Position numbers and translations under genes: made by a program. From NCBI GenBank assembly GCA_017622155.1, contig JAGARS010000214.1, forward strand, positions 1 to 5,765: a stretch of 5,765 bases of DNA. The letters run 5' to 3'. This document shows positions 1-5,765 of the stretch, one piece after another. The DNA comes from Peptococcaceae bacterium (GTDB lineage: Bacteria; Bacillota; Peptococcia; Peptococcales; Peptococcaceae). Every line of letters starts with the position of its first letter. The first letter of the stretch is position 1. The notes under the pieces are model-generated. The model ran no database searches, was not told the origin of the DNA, and saw only the letters and a list, made by a program, of their open reading frames with translations.

Positions 1-877
1 CACCCTGTTCATTTTTCAGAATCAGGCAAGGAACCGGCATATGACCGAATAACTGCAGCCATGTAAATTCCTTTGCACCTTCCGGAGCATTTACCCAGCC
101 TTCCGGCTCACTGATTGGAGATACAGATACATTCTGCGGGAAACGTTTCAGAACGTCCATATTGCTGTCGCCAGGCATCAGATGGCTCAGACGATAGTCC
201 ATATAGCGTTTTGGCACATAGCCGTTGCATGCAATCCCTTCACTGAATTCTTTCCACAATTCATCATGGTATGGTTTTCTGGAGGTACTGTGCCCACCTA
301 CCAGCTGTGGCACTAAATCATTCCCGTCACCATCATAACCATTGGTGTGGCTTGCTGCATAGCCAACGAATTTTGGTTCTGTCGCATTGGTGTTGGCAAT
401 GATAGTTGCTTCACCATCACGCATCGCATAACCAAAGCCCAGCGCACCCGGTGTAGTGCCGTCTACTACATACAGATTTTCACTGTCAGAGCTTGGAGGC
501 CACGCACCGCCCGGCCAGTGCCATACCAATGTTTTTTTGCCGGATTCTGCGGTTACATTCCACAGCTGTTCTGCATGCACATATTTAGAATAAATCCCTG
601 CAAAGTTTACATCCAGTTCCCCTTTCATACCGATGTTAAAGTCTTCAACACCGTGTGTCATAGGATAAGCACCGGTAGCCAGTGTAGTCCACATTGGAGG
701 TGTAATGGTAGGGTTTGCACCCAGCATACGCAAGTCATGACGCGCAGCACCTTTTTCCACCAGTTTTTTCAGGTTTGGCATTTTCCCTTCGTCAATCATT
801 CTGCGAGAGAATGTAGGGTCCATACCGTCAATCCCTAATAATACAACTTTCTCTGTTAAACCTTTACTTCTTAACAT
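1..877 (-). CDS. Alkaline-phosphatase-superfamily phosphodiesterase/phosphohydrolase, copy AP1 (partial, C-terminus outside window)
   Basis: The first 292 codons are present; the rest lies left of the window. The start is ATG at 877-875, behind GAAAGGA (891-885) with a 7-base spacer. The N-terminus carries the superfamily signature LLGIDGMDP, in which D17 should be a metal ligand. It is followed by ITPPMWTTLATG, whose T59 lines up with the Thr nucleophile of nucleotide pyrophosphatase/phosphodiesterases, and then YPMTHGV. There is no signal peptide or membrane segment, so the product is probably cytoplasmic. It is a close paralogue of the gene at 3649-5765: about 80% of residues are identical by hand count, with one single-codon gap, and differences cluster at residues 163-200. 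The remaining metal ligands should lie in the missing part. It is divergent from the LysR gene, so it is probably a target of that regulator. The family is secure; the substrate (phosphodiester, phosphomonoester or phosphonate) is unknown. Confidence 0.9.
   Translation of the reverse strand, partial: MLRSKGLTEKVVLLGIDGMDPTFSRRMIDEGKMPNLKKLVEKGAARHDLRMLGANPTITPPMWTTLATGAYPMTHGVEDFNIGMKGELDVNFAGIYSKYVHAEQLWNVTAESGKKTLVWHWPGGAWPPSSDSENLYVVDGTTPGALGFGYAMRDGEATIIANTNATEPKFVGYAASHTNGYDGDGNDLVPQLVGGHSTSRKPYHDELWKEFSEGIACNGYVPKRYMDYRLSHLMPGDSNMDVLKRFPQNVSVSPISEPEGWVNAPEGAKEFTWLQLFGHMPVPCLILKNEQG
588..838. repeat. Long direct repeat, left copy (5' coding part of AP1)
   Basis: This stretch is nearly identical at the DNA level to 5483-5733 in AP2, same orientation. 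Exact matches run 588-627 (40 bp), 632-661 (30 bp), 666-715 (50 bp), 740-790 (51 bp) and 807-838 (32 bp). Synonymous positions are conserved too, so this is recent duplication or gene conversion rather than protein-level constraint alone. Confidence 0.9.
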
Positions 878-884
878 AAAATCA

Positions 885-891
885 TCCTTTC
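885..891 (-). promoter_or_regulatory. Ribosome binding site of AP1
   Basis: Read on the minus strand this is GAAAGGA, seven bases before the ATG at 877. It fixes the start of AP1. The same N-terminal sequence (SKGLTEKVVLLGIDG) in AP2 supports this start and predicts that the AP2 start lies about 7 bases beyond the right edge of the window. Confidence 0.75.
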
Positions 892-903
892 TTAGTTTAT
901 AAC

Positions 904-919
904 TACTATAAGTATAGTA
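904..919. repeat. 16-bp inverted repeat over the AP1 -10 region (possible operator)
   Basis: TACTATA and TATAGTA are perfect 7-bp arms around a 2-bp centre (AG). The palindrome covers the candidate AP1 -10 box, so a protein bound here would directly affect polymerase. It could be a regulator site near the promoter, or simply overlapping TATA-like hexamers in AT-rich DNA. No binding protein can be assigned from the sequence. Confidence 0.4.
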
Positions 920-932
920 TATCGTTTGTCAC
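905..932 (-). promoter_or_regulatory. Candidate promoter of AP1
   Basis: On the minus strand a weak -35 box GTGACA (932-927) is followed by a 16-base spacer and TATAGT (910-905). Transcription would start near 898, giving a leader of about 21 bases that still contains the ribosome binding site. Two further TATACT hexamers (921-916 and 916-911) lie within the spacer but lack a well-placed -35. A weak -35 would fit a promoter that needs an activator, but the exact box choice is uncertain. Confidence 0.45.
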
Positions 933-954
933 TCACATCGTCTATCAATAAAAC

Positions 955-984
955 AATGCAACAAATTGCAACATCTTGCAAATA
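955..984. promoter_or_regulatory. Three TGCAA repeats with 10-bp period, probable LysR-family operator
   Basis: TGCAA occurs at 957-961, 967-971 and 977-981, exactly 10 bp apart. The second and third are full TTGCAA palindromes (966-971, 976-981), and the first two units continue as TGCAACA. Ten bases is about one helical turn, so all three copies face the same side of the DNA. The array ends just upstream of the -35 of the regulator's own promoter, and lies roughly 60-85 bases upstream of the likely AP1 transcription start. That is where LysR-type regulators commonly anchor to control a divergent target and themselves. A strict T-N11-A box centred on these repeats is not obvious, so assignment to this regulator is an inference from position. 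Confidence 0.55.
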
Positions 985-988
985 AAAA

Positions 989-1016
989 TTGAAAGATATA
1001 AAAAATATGTTATACT
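989..1016 (+). promoter_or_regulatory. Sigma-A-type promoter of the LysR gene
   Basis: TTGAAA (989-994) and TATACT (1011-1016) are separated by 16 bases, and a TG at 1008-1009 forms an extended -10. Transcription should begin near 1023, leaving a leader of about 28 bases before the ATG at 1051. The TGCAA array directly upstream suggests autoregulation. Confidence 0.7.
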
Positions 1017-1036
1017 GTACAAAACAACCATTTTGC

Positions 1037-1043
1037 GAGGTGA
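1037..1043 (+). promoter_or_regulatory. Ribosome binding site that fixes the LysR start
   Basis: GAGGTGA lies 7 bases before the ATG at 1051. It favours this start over the ATG two codons later (1057). It also excludes an in-frame TTG at 976, which precedes the promoter and has no ribosome binding site. Confidence 0.8.
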
Positions 1044-1050
1044 GTTTTCT

Positions 1051-1998
1051 ATGCATATGAATCAGCTATCCTATTTTCTGCATGTGGCAGAAACCGGTTC
1101 TATCAACGCTGCTGCACAAAACTTTTTTATTTCTCAGCAGGCAATTAATACACAAATAAAAAAACTGGAAGATGAACTGGAAGTGCCTTTATTGAATCGT
1201 ACGCATACCGGTATCACCCTTACACCACAAGGTCAGCTGTTTATTCCTTATGCAAAAATGATTTTGCAGCAATATCAGAATGCAAAACAGGAACTGCAGA
1301 AATTTCAGCAGCAGGAATTGCAGCTTGCAGGAAATCTGTCTATTTTTTCTGCTTCTATTTTTTCCGATTTGTTTCTCCCAGGAGCGGTCAGTACGTTTAT
1401 GCAGTTTCACCCAAATGTCGCGATAAAAATCATCGAGGCACACAGCAGCGAGTTACTGTCCTATCTGTTTCACGGATATTGCGACCTTGTATTATATTCT
1501 GCCGGCGTGCCATATATACAAAGTGCATTAAAACAGAATGAAACCGAAGATATCAAAGTGCTCTCCCTAATAGAAGACTCTATGGTGTTATGCGCTCGCC
1601 CCGATCATCCACTGATGAAATATAAAAGCGTGGATAATACCATATTGGAAAAATACGCACAAAAATCACAGCTTCATTACTCTTTATATCAGATTACGCC
1701 TATTGTTATGCCGGATCTCATTTACGCACAGGCCGTTTCGATGTCCAGCAACGCCGATCTTCATAAAACACTGATGCTGGAAGGGCTTTCTGTTACCTAT
1801 ATCCCAAAACTCGCCTATATACACAAGTTTCAAAAAGACGGTTTTGCCTGCATCCCTATGACGACTGCATACCCAATTGCGCATTGTCTGCTGTATCGTG
1901 ATAATCCCAATAATGAAAACAACATATTATTAAAACGTTTTCTCGAATTCACAAAAAAACAATTTCAGCAAAAATTCGGTACACATACCGAAAAATAA
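1051..1998 (+). CDS. LysR-type transcriptional regulator
   Basis: The product is 315 residues, a normal length for the family. Residues 3-62 form the winged helix-turn-helix: NQLSYFLHVAETGSINAAAQ, then ISQQAINTQIKKLEDEL, then LLNRTHTGITLTPQG, all matching the LysR pattern. Residues 68-95 are a Gln-rich linker helix of the type that makes the dimer. From about residue 96 to 300 follows the periplasmic-binding-protein-like effector domain, opening with GNLSIFSASIFSDLFLPGAV. The effector domain contains four Cys, with no clear redox pair. The gene is divergent from AP1 and convergent with the permease, the classic placement for a local regulator, so it probably senses the imported anion or a hydrolysis product and activates AP1. 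Whether it also controls AP2 and the permease cannot be seen. The ligand is unknown. Confidence 0.95.
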   Translation: MHMNQLSYFLHVAETGSINAAAQNFFISQQAINTQIKKLEDELEVPLLNRTHTGITLTPQGQLFIPYAKMILQQYQNAKQELQKFQQQELQLAGNLSIFSASIFSDLFLPGAVSTFMQFHPNVAIKIIEAHSSELLSYLFHGYCDLVLYSAGVPYIQSALKQNETEDIKVLSLIEDSMVLCARPDHPLMKYKSVDNTILEKYAQKSQLHYSLYQITPIVMPDLIYAQAVSMSSNADLHKTLMLEGLSVTYIPKLAYIHKFQKDGFACIPMTTAYPIAHCLLYRDNPNNENNILLKRFLEFTKKQFQQKFGTHTEK

Positions 1999-2000
1999 AT

Positions 2001-2048
2001 AAACACATCGCCCTTGAGATAGACAAACTCATAGGCGATGTGTTTTTT
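2001..2048 (+). terminator. Rho-independent terminator after LysR, probably bidirectional
   Basis: A 12-bp perfect stem (AAACACATCGCC at 2001-2012, GGCGATGTGTTT at 2034-2045) starts two bases after the LysR stop and ends in a T run to 2048. Inside is a second 4-bp stem TGAG/CTCA (2015-2018, 2028-2031), separated by a 2x2 internal loop. On the minus strand the same stem is followed by a T-rich stretch (ATTTATTTTT), so it can also end the convergent permease transcript. Confidence 0.88.
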
Positions 2049-2079
2049 AGGGTAGTATAATTGTTAAGAAACTTTCGAA

Positions 2080-3495
2080 TTAGAAAATCAGATTTGCAAA
2101 CGGAATCCCTACTACCATTACAAAGATAAACAGGAACGGCAGGCAGATGATTGCATATTTCATCATATCGGTTGGTTTGATAATTTCTGTTGCTGTCATA
2201 CAAATCCCGGTTGGAGGCGCAGCTGCCGGTGTGCAGATTGCCAAATGAGAGAAGATAAACAGTAACAGAATCAGCATTGTGCTGTTTAAGCCTACCATGC
2301 TTGCAAAGTTGAACAGAACAGGCATTACCAGTACTACTACGATTAAGTTGGTAGCAACATTGGTTAAAATAACTGCAAACAACAATGCAATTACGATAAA
2401 TACCAGTGGATTCAGCTGTGCAAACGGCATCAACAGACCCATCAGTGTCTGAGAAATACCGGTTTCAGCAGTGTTCATGTAGCTGGAGATTACCATAATG
2501 AACGCTACCATCAAAATTGGATCCCATGCGATTTTAGACGCAGACAGATGGAAGTTTAAGAATGGTGTGCCATCTTCTTTTTTCAAAAGCATCATGACAC
2601 ACAATACCATTGCGATAATCCCGAACATACCGAATTTACCCAGGAACGCAGCCACAGGACCTAAAACGCTGATTGAAGATACTACGATTAATACCATGTA
2701 AATTACGAAGAAAGCAATCGCCAATTTCTGGTCACGTGTAATGGCTTTCTTTTCGCCTACCATACTAGGGTCAAATTCTTTCAGCGGAGTAACATCTACA
2801 CGGAATACAAAGCGCATCAATACGATAAAGAATGCAATTGTCAGAATCCCCATAGGAATCATAAATACCATATATTTTGCAAAGTTCAACGGAACCGGGA
2901 ACATTGCGTTGTAAGTAGCTACCAGCATCAGTGCATTACCCATTACAGGAATCCCAATCTGCCCCATTAACAGAGACAGCGCAGCCCCAATCATCATAAA
3001 GGTTGGCAGTTTAGTGAACGGCTGCACCTTCAGGCTTTGACAAATATTTGTGAATACACCTACGAATACAATTGCCATTACCATCGAGTTCAGTACACCG
3101 CCAACATATACCGCTAAGAATAACAGCATCAATGTCATCCAAGGTTTGCCTTTTGTAAATTTACCGCCTAAAATCGTATTAACCAGCCATGTAACAGCAC
3201 CTGTTTCGTCTAATACTGCCATCAGCAGAAATACAAAAATCATAGAGATAATGGTTACATTGAAACCGGCTGCGATCATCTGATTGACACCAATTGTCAA
3301 ACCAATAGATGTTAAGCAGATAAAGGACGGCCATACCATACCAATTGTAGACCACCCGTAAATCGCTGCAATAAATGTACCTAAAATACCCATGCCATAC
3401 GGTGTAATTTGACCGATTGGCGGTAAAAATCTAAAACCAAACGCTATAATAAATACGACTGCACAATGCAGAAATGTCGATTTCTTGGTTTGCAT
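2080..3495 (-). CDS. SLC13/DASS-family anion permease
   Basis: The 471-residue protein is almost wholly hydrophobic, with about 11-13 membrane segments and a polar loop near residues 232-257. This length and layout suit the divalent anion:sodium symporter (DASS, CitT-like) family. Family-type motifs in the second half are DPILMVAFIMVISSYMNTAE (about 325-344), LTNVATNLIVVVLVMP (377-392), matching the second anion/sodium-binding SNT-type loop, and CTPAAAPPTGI (421-431). In the first half VLNSMVMA (134-141) sits where the first SNT loop is expected. Both loops deviate from the Ser-Asn-Thr consensus, so the substrate may not be a simple dicarboxylate or sulfate. The start ATG at 3495 follows TGAGGTG (3507-3501) with a 5-base gap. 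It lies downstream of AP2 on the same strand, which suggests import of an anion that AP2 and AP1 process. A more distant ion-transporter family is possible but less likely. Confidence 0.9.
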   Translation of the reverse strand: MQTKKSTFLHCAVVFIIAFGFRFLPPIGQITPYGMGILGTFIAAIYGWSTIGMVWPSFICLTSIGLTIGVNQMIAAGFNVTIISMIFVFLLMAVLDETGAVTWLVNTILGGKFTKGKPWMTLMLLFLAVYVGGVLNSMVMAIVFVGVFTNICQSLKVQPFTKLPTFMMIGAALSLLMGQIGIPVMGNALMLVATYNAMFPVPLNFAKYMVFMIPMGILTIAFFIVLMRFVFRVDVTPLKEFDPSMVGEKKAITRDQKLAIAFFVIYMVLIVVSSISVLGPVAAFLGKFGMFGIIAMVLCVMMLLKKEDGTPFLNFHLSASKIAWDPILMVAFIMVISSYMNTAETGISQTLMGLLMPFAQLNPLVFIVIALLFAVILTNVATNLIVVVLVMPVLFNFASMVGLNSTMLILLLFIFSHLAICTPAAAPPTGICMTATEIIKPTDMMKYAIICLPFLFIFVMVVGIPFANLIF

Positions 3496-3554
3496 AAAAA
3501 CACCTCATTTGTAATAAATAAAAAGAACAAGAAAAATAATGAAAATTTTGCTCT
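3496..3554 (-). promoter_or_regulatory. AT-rich leader upstream of the permease; no clear promoter
   Basis: Between the terminator and the permease start lies a T-rich minus-strand leader ending in the ribosome binding site TGAGGTG (3507-3501). The best promoter guess is TTTTCA (3545-3540), 17 bases, TTTATT (3522-3517), which is weak. No TGCAA array like the one at 955-984 is present. I support the leader and the ribosome binding site, not a specific promoter. Confidence 0.35.
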
Positions 3555-3598
3555 AAAAAATCAGCGGATGTACAGCAAATTATGTCATACATCCGCTG
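3555..3598 (-). terminator. Rho-independent terminator downstream of AP2
   Basis: An 11-bp perfect stem (CAGCGGATGTA at 3562-3572, TACATCCGCTG at 3588-3598) encloses a 15-base loop. Read on the minus strand it is followed by A and six T (3560-3555). It begins about 50 bases after the AP2 stop. It separates AP2 from the permease, so the permease must use its own promoter or depend on read-through. Confidence 0.82.
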
Positions 3599-3648
3599 TT
3601 GTCATTCAAACAATACTTGCTATTTCGTTATTTCGAAACAATCTGAAA

Positions 3649-5765
3649 TTACAGTTCTTCGCTCAGAATGCTGTAGCTTGGGCAGCCTTCGCACTGTGCA
3701 GGGATTCTTACTCCCAACAGTACCGCTGCGGTAGGAGCCACGTCTACTTCACGAGGGAACAGTTCCATTTCATAGCCTTCTTTAATACCAGGACCTGCTG
3801 CCACGAAGATTGGGCTCAGTGTGGTATCATCATAACCGGTAGCAGTGGACAGACCTTCGCCGTGGTCTACTGCGTAGTCATCGTGTACAAAGAAGATGAT
3901 ATCTGCGCCGGTATATTCGCCGCCCAAGCCTAACAGGTTGGCATCTTTTTTGTGTAATGCCAGAGAAATTACGCGTTTGCCGGTAATTTTATCTCTATAG
4001 CCATACAGATCGGTAATAATCTGTTCTTCCAGTTCATATTTATCAGCAGGATCTACGATACCGAAACGATCGCGGCCTTTCAAGTTGATAAAGATGGAGT
4101 TGGAACGCTGCTGAACAGCTTTTGTGTTTTCCCAGTCGATTTCAGGCAGCAGATTGCCGTCTTCATCTTTCAAGAGAGCTGTGTAACCCAGTTCCAGCAT
4201 AACGCCTGTGTTAACACCCATATTGTCACCAATCTGGTGAATCATATCTTCGTTACGGCATACCAGAGAGTGGTCAGAGAACAGCAGAATGGTCCAGCCT
4301 TCATCAATCATCGGCAGGAATTCACCAATGTATTCATCGGTAATCATATAAGTTCTTTCATGCAGTTTGTGGATTTCTTCTTCCGGAGCCACAGAGATAG
4401 AACGTGGATCGTATGCCACTTTTCTGTCTTTCAGCCAGGTCATGTAGCAGTGACCCATCATGTCAGGCCCGTGGAAGTGGCTGAATACTACTTCTGCCCC
4501 TTCTTCCTGCATCATGTATTTCATGCTGTCAGCCTGCCATTTTGCAGCCTGTTCCCACTGTTTGAAGTTGCAGTCCATAATATCGAAATCGCCGCCGAAA
4601 CCCTGACCTGTTGGAACAGGAGGACCGAATTTGCCAACAACTTTGTCGAATACCCAATGCGGATACCATACACAGTTATCTTCCGCAGAGAATGCCTGAG
4701 AGCCCCACATACGCACATAAGTGCCATCTTCAGCACAATCCAGCAGGCACATGTTACGGATTACTCTTTCCATTTCGCCGGTCTGACCTTTTGGTACAAT
4801 ACCAGGTACATTTTTCACATATTCGCCTTTTACCAGCAATGCAACCGGTTGAGGCATTTCTTTGGAAATATATACAGCAACTCTGTCATATACACCCTGT
4901 TTATTTTTCAGCAGCAGACAAGGAGCCGGCATATGACCGAATACCTGCAGCCATGTAAATTCTTTTGCACCTTCCGGAACTTCGCCAGCCCAACCCTGTG
5001 GTTCAGTCAGAGGGGACAGTGCAATGTTCTGCGGAAAGCGTTTCAGTGTATCCATACCGCTATCGCCAGGCAGACTGTGCATCAAACGATAGTCCATGTA
5101 ACGTTTTGGTTTGTAGCCGTTGCATGCAATTCCTTCAGAGAATTCTGCCCACAGTTCATCGTGATATGGTTTTTTAGATGTATCGCGAGTACCGGTACCG
5201 GAGAAATGCAAATCGCTACCGTCTCCATCGTAGCCTTTGCTGTGCGGTGCGCAATACATATGATAACTTGGTTTTTCAGATTTCAAGTTAGCAATTACAG
5301 TTACTTCGTTGTCACGCATTGCATAACCAAAACCCAGAGCACCCGGTGTAGAACCATCTACTACCATCAGGTTTTCACTGTCGCTGGTTGGAGGCCATGC
5401 GCCGCCCGGCCAGTGCCATACCAGTGTTTTTTTGCCGGCTTCTGCAGTAATGTTCCACAATGGTTCAGCGTGTACATATTTGGAATAAATCCCTGCAAAG
5501 TTTACATCCAGTTCCCCTTTCAGGTTGATGTTAAAGTCTTCAACACCGTGTGTCATTGGGTAAGCACCGGTAGCCAGTGTAGTCCACATTGGAGGTGTAA
5601 TGGTAGGGTTGGCACCTAACAGACGCAGGTCTTTACGCGCAGCACCTTTTTCCACCAGTTTTTTCAGGTTTGGCATTTTCCCTTCTTCAATCATTCTGCG
5701 GGAGAATGTAGGGTCCATACCGTCAATCCCTAACAGAACAACTTTTTCTGTTAAACCTTTGCTTC
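3649..5765 (-). CDS. Alkaline-phosphatase-superfamily phosphodiesterase/phosphohydrolase, copy AP2 (start codon just outside window)
   Basis: The frame is open from the right edge. By alignment with AP1 (offset 4895 bp) the ATG should lie at about 5772, giving 707 residues. In that numbering the ligands are D17 (LGIDGMD), T59 as probable nucleophile (ITPPMWTTLATG), D437 and H441 (HGPDMMGH), and D500 and H501 (FSDHS). These match the two-metal site of nucleotide pyrophosphatase/phosphodiesterases. The usual final His-Gly before GPG is replaced by Thr-Gly (TATGYDD, T645); H637 in VDHGEGL may supply the ligand. The C-terminus has VDVAPTAAVLLGV, typical of the superfamily. A large extra region (about residues 110-410) separates nucleophile and second metal motif. 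There is no signal peptide, so it is likely cytoplasmic. A Thr nucleophile and no C/S-x-P-x-R motif argue against a sulfatase. The substrate is unknown. Confidence 0.92.
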   Translation of the reverse strand, partial: SKGLTEKVVLLGIDGMDPTFSRRMIEEGKMPNLKKLVEKGAARKDLRLLGANPTITPPMWTTLATGAYPMTHGVEDFNINLKGELDVNFAGIYSKYVHAEPLWNITAEAGKKTLVWHWPGGAWPPTSDSENLMVVDGSTPGALGFGYAMRDNEVTVIANLKSEKPSYHMYCAPHSKGYDGDGSDLHFSGTGTRDTSKKPYHDELWAEFSEGIACNGYKPKRYMDYRLMHSLPGDSGMDTLKRFPQNIALSPLTEPQGWAGEVPEGAKEFTWLQVFGHMPAPCLLLKNKQGVYDRVAVYISKEMPQPVALLVKGEYVKNVPGIVPKGQTGEMERVIRNMCLLDCAEDGTYVRMWGSQAFSAEDNCVWYPHWVFDKVVGKFGPPVPTGQGFGGDFDIMDCNFKQWEQAAKWQADSMKYMMQEEGAEVVFSHFHGPDMMGHCYMTWLKDRKVAYDPRSISVAPEEEIHKLHERTYMITDEYIGEFLPMIDEGWTILLFSDHSLVCRNEDMIHQIGDNMGVNTGVMLELGYTALLKDEDGNLLPEIDWENTKAVQQRSNSIFINLKGRDRFGIVDPADKYELEEQIITDLYGYRDKITGKRVISLALHKKDANLLGLGGEYTGADIIFFVHDDYAVDHGEGLSTATGYDDTTLSPIFVAAGPGIKEGYEMELFPREVDVAPTAAVLLGVRIPAQCEGCPSYSILSEEL
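5483..5733. repeat. Long direct repeat, right copy (5' coding part of AP2)
   Basis: Counterpart of 588-838 at a constant offset of 4895 bp. The longest exact blocks here are 5561-5610 and 5635-5685. It codes for the first metal motif and the Thr-nucleophile region of AP2. Confidence 0.9.

Noticed and set aside
347..838. 163-codon plus-strand frame antisense to AP1, partly similar to the antisense frame in AP2
   Set aside because: The similarity between the two antisense frames follows from the paralogy of AP1 and AP2. There is no start signal and the composition is not that of a real protein.
976..1050. 25-residue upstream extension of the LysR protein from a TTG codon
   Set aside because: The TTG lies upstream of the likely promoter and transcription start, has no ribosome binding site, and the added residues are outside the LysR family pattern. 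The ATG at 1051 has a good site at the right distance.
1189..2203. Short minus-strand frames across LysR (1189-1443, 1684-1884) and over the convergent terminator (1949-2203)
   Set aside because: They have no family features, and the last one reads through the terminator hairpin and an out-of-frame part of the permease.
2498..3283. Short plus-strand frames (2498-2701, 3050-3283) antisense to the permease
   Set aside because: Their Asn, Thr and Ile-rich products are the usual antisense image of a membrane protein gene; no start signals.
3622..3638. ATTTCG repeated twice (3622-3627, 3630-3635) with a TTTCGAAA palindrome between AP2 stop and its terminator
   Set aside because: Too short and in transcribed AT-rich trailer sequence; likely chance.
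3466..3933. 155-codon plus-strand frame covering the permease start, the intergenic gap and the AP2 end
   Set aside because: It crosses a terminator hairpin and overlaps two well-supported genes on the other strand. No motif or ribosome binding site supports it.
4237..5619. 460-codon open frame on the plus strand, antisense to AP2
   Set aside because: It lies wholly inside AP2, its product is rich in Cys, His, Phe and Gln with no domain, and it has no ribosome binding site. It is a shadow of the AP2 codon pattern.
3649..5765. Sulfatase as the identity of AP1 and AP2
   Set aside because: The formylglycine motif C/S-x-P-x-R is absent, and a Thr occupies the nucleophile position as in phosphodiesterases.

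Overview
The window looks like a low-to-mid GC Bacillota (Firmicutes) chromosome. This is an inference from the strong GAGGTG- and AAAGGA-type ribosome binding sites 5-7 bases before the starts, the sigma-A-like promoter, the compact U-tailed hairpin terminators and the mixed AT-leaning codon use. I cannot name a genus. I see no RNA genes, insertion sequences, CRISPR arrays or attachment sites.

Layout from left to right: (1) the 5' part of an alkaline-phosphatase-superfamily hydrolase gene on the minus strand (1-877), called AP1 here, which runs out of the window at its C-terminal side; (2) a 173-base divergent control region (878-1050) with a clear promoter for the regulator, three TGCAA repeats exactly one helical turn apart, and a palindrome over the likely AP1 -10 box; (3) a LysR-type regulator on the plus strand (1051-1998); (4) a hairpin terminator, probably bidirectional (2001-2048), between convergent genes; (5) a SLC13/DASS-type anion permease on the minus strand (2080-3495); (6) a 153-base gap with a minus-strand terminator (3555-3598); (7) a second hydrolase gene, AP2 (3649-5765, minus strand), complete at its C-terminus and missing only about 7 bases of its start. 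No stretch longer than 300 bases lacks a gene.

The two hydrolases are paralogues in the same orientation, offset by 4895 bp. By hand count about 230 of 289 comparable residues are identical, and two stretches of 50-51 bp are identical at the DNA level. They keep the metal and Thr-nucleophile motifs of the nucleotide pyrophosphatase/phosphodiesterase branch of the superfamily. They have no signal peptide, so they should act in the cytoplasm.

Together the genes look like a regulated uptake-and-hydrolysis cassette. The permease would import an organic anion, the two cytoplasmic hydrolases would cleave phosphoester or phosphonate-type substrates, and the LysR protein would sense the substrate or product and control at least AP1. 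The actual substrate cannot be read from the sequence. The closest described plan I know is the LysR-controlled phosphonoacetate hydrolase locus (phnA with a permease and phnR) of Pseudomonas fluorescens, but the hydrolases here are far longer and the permease is of another family.
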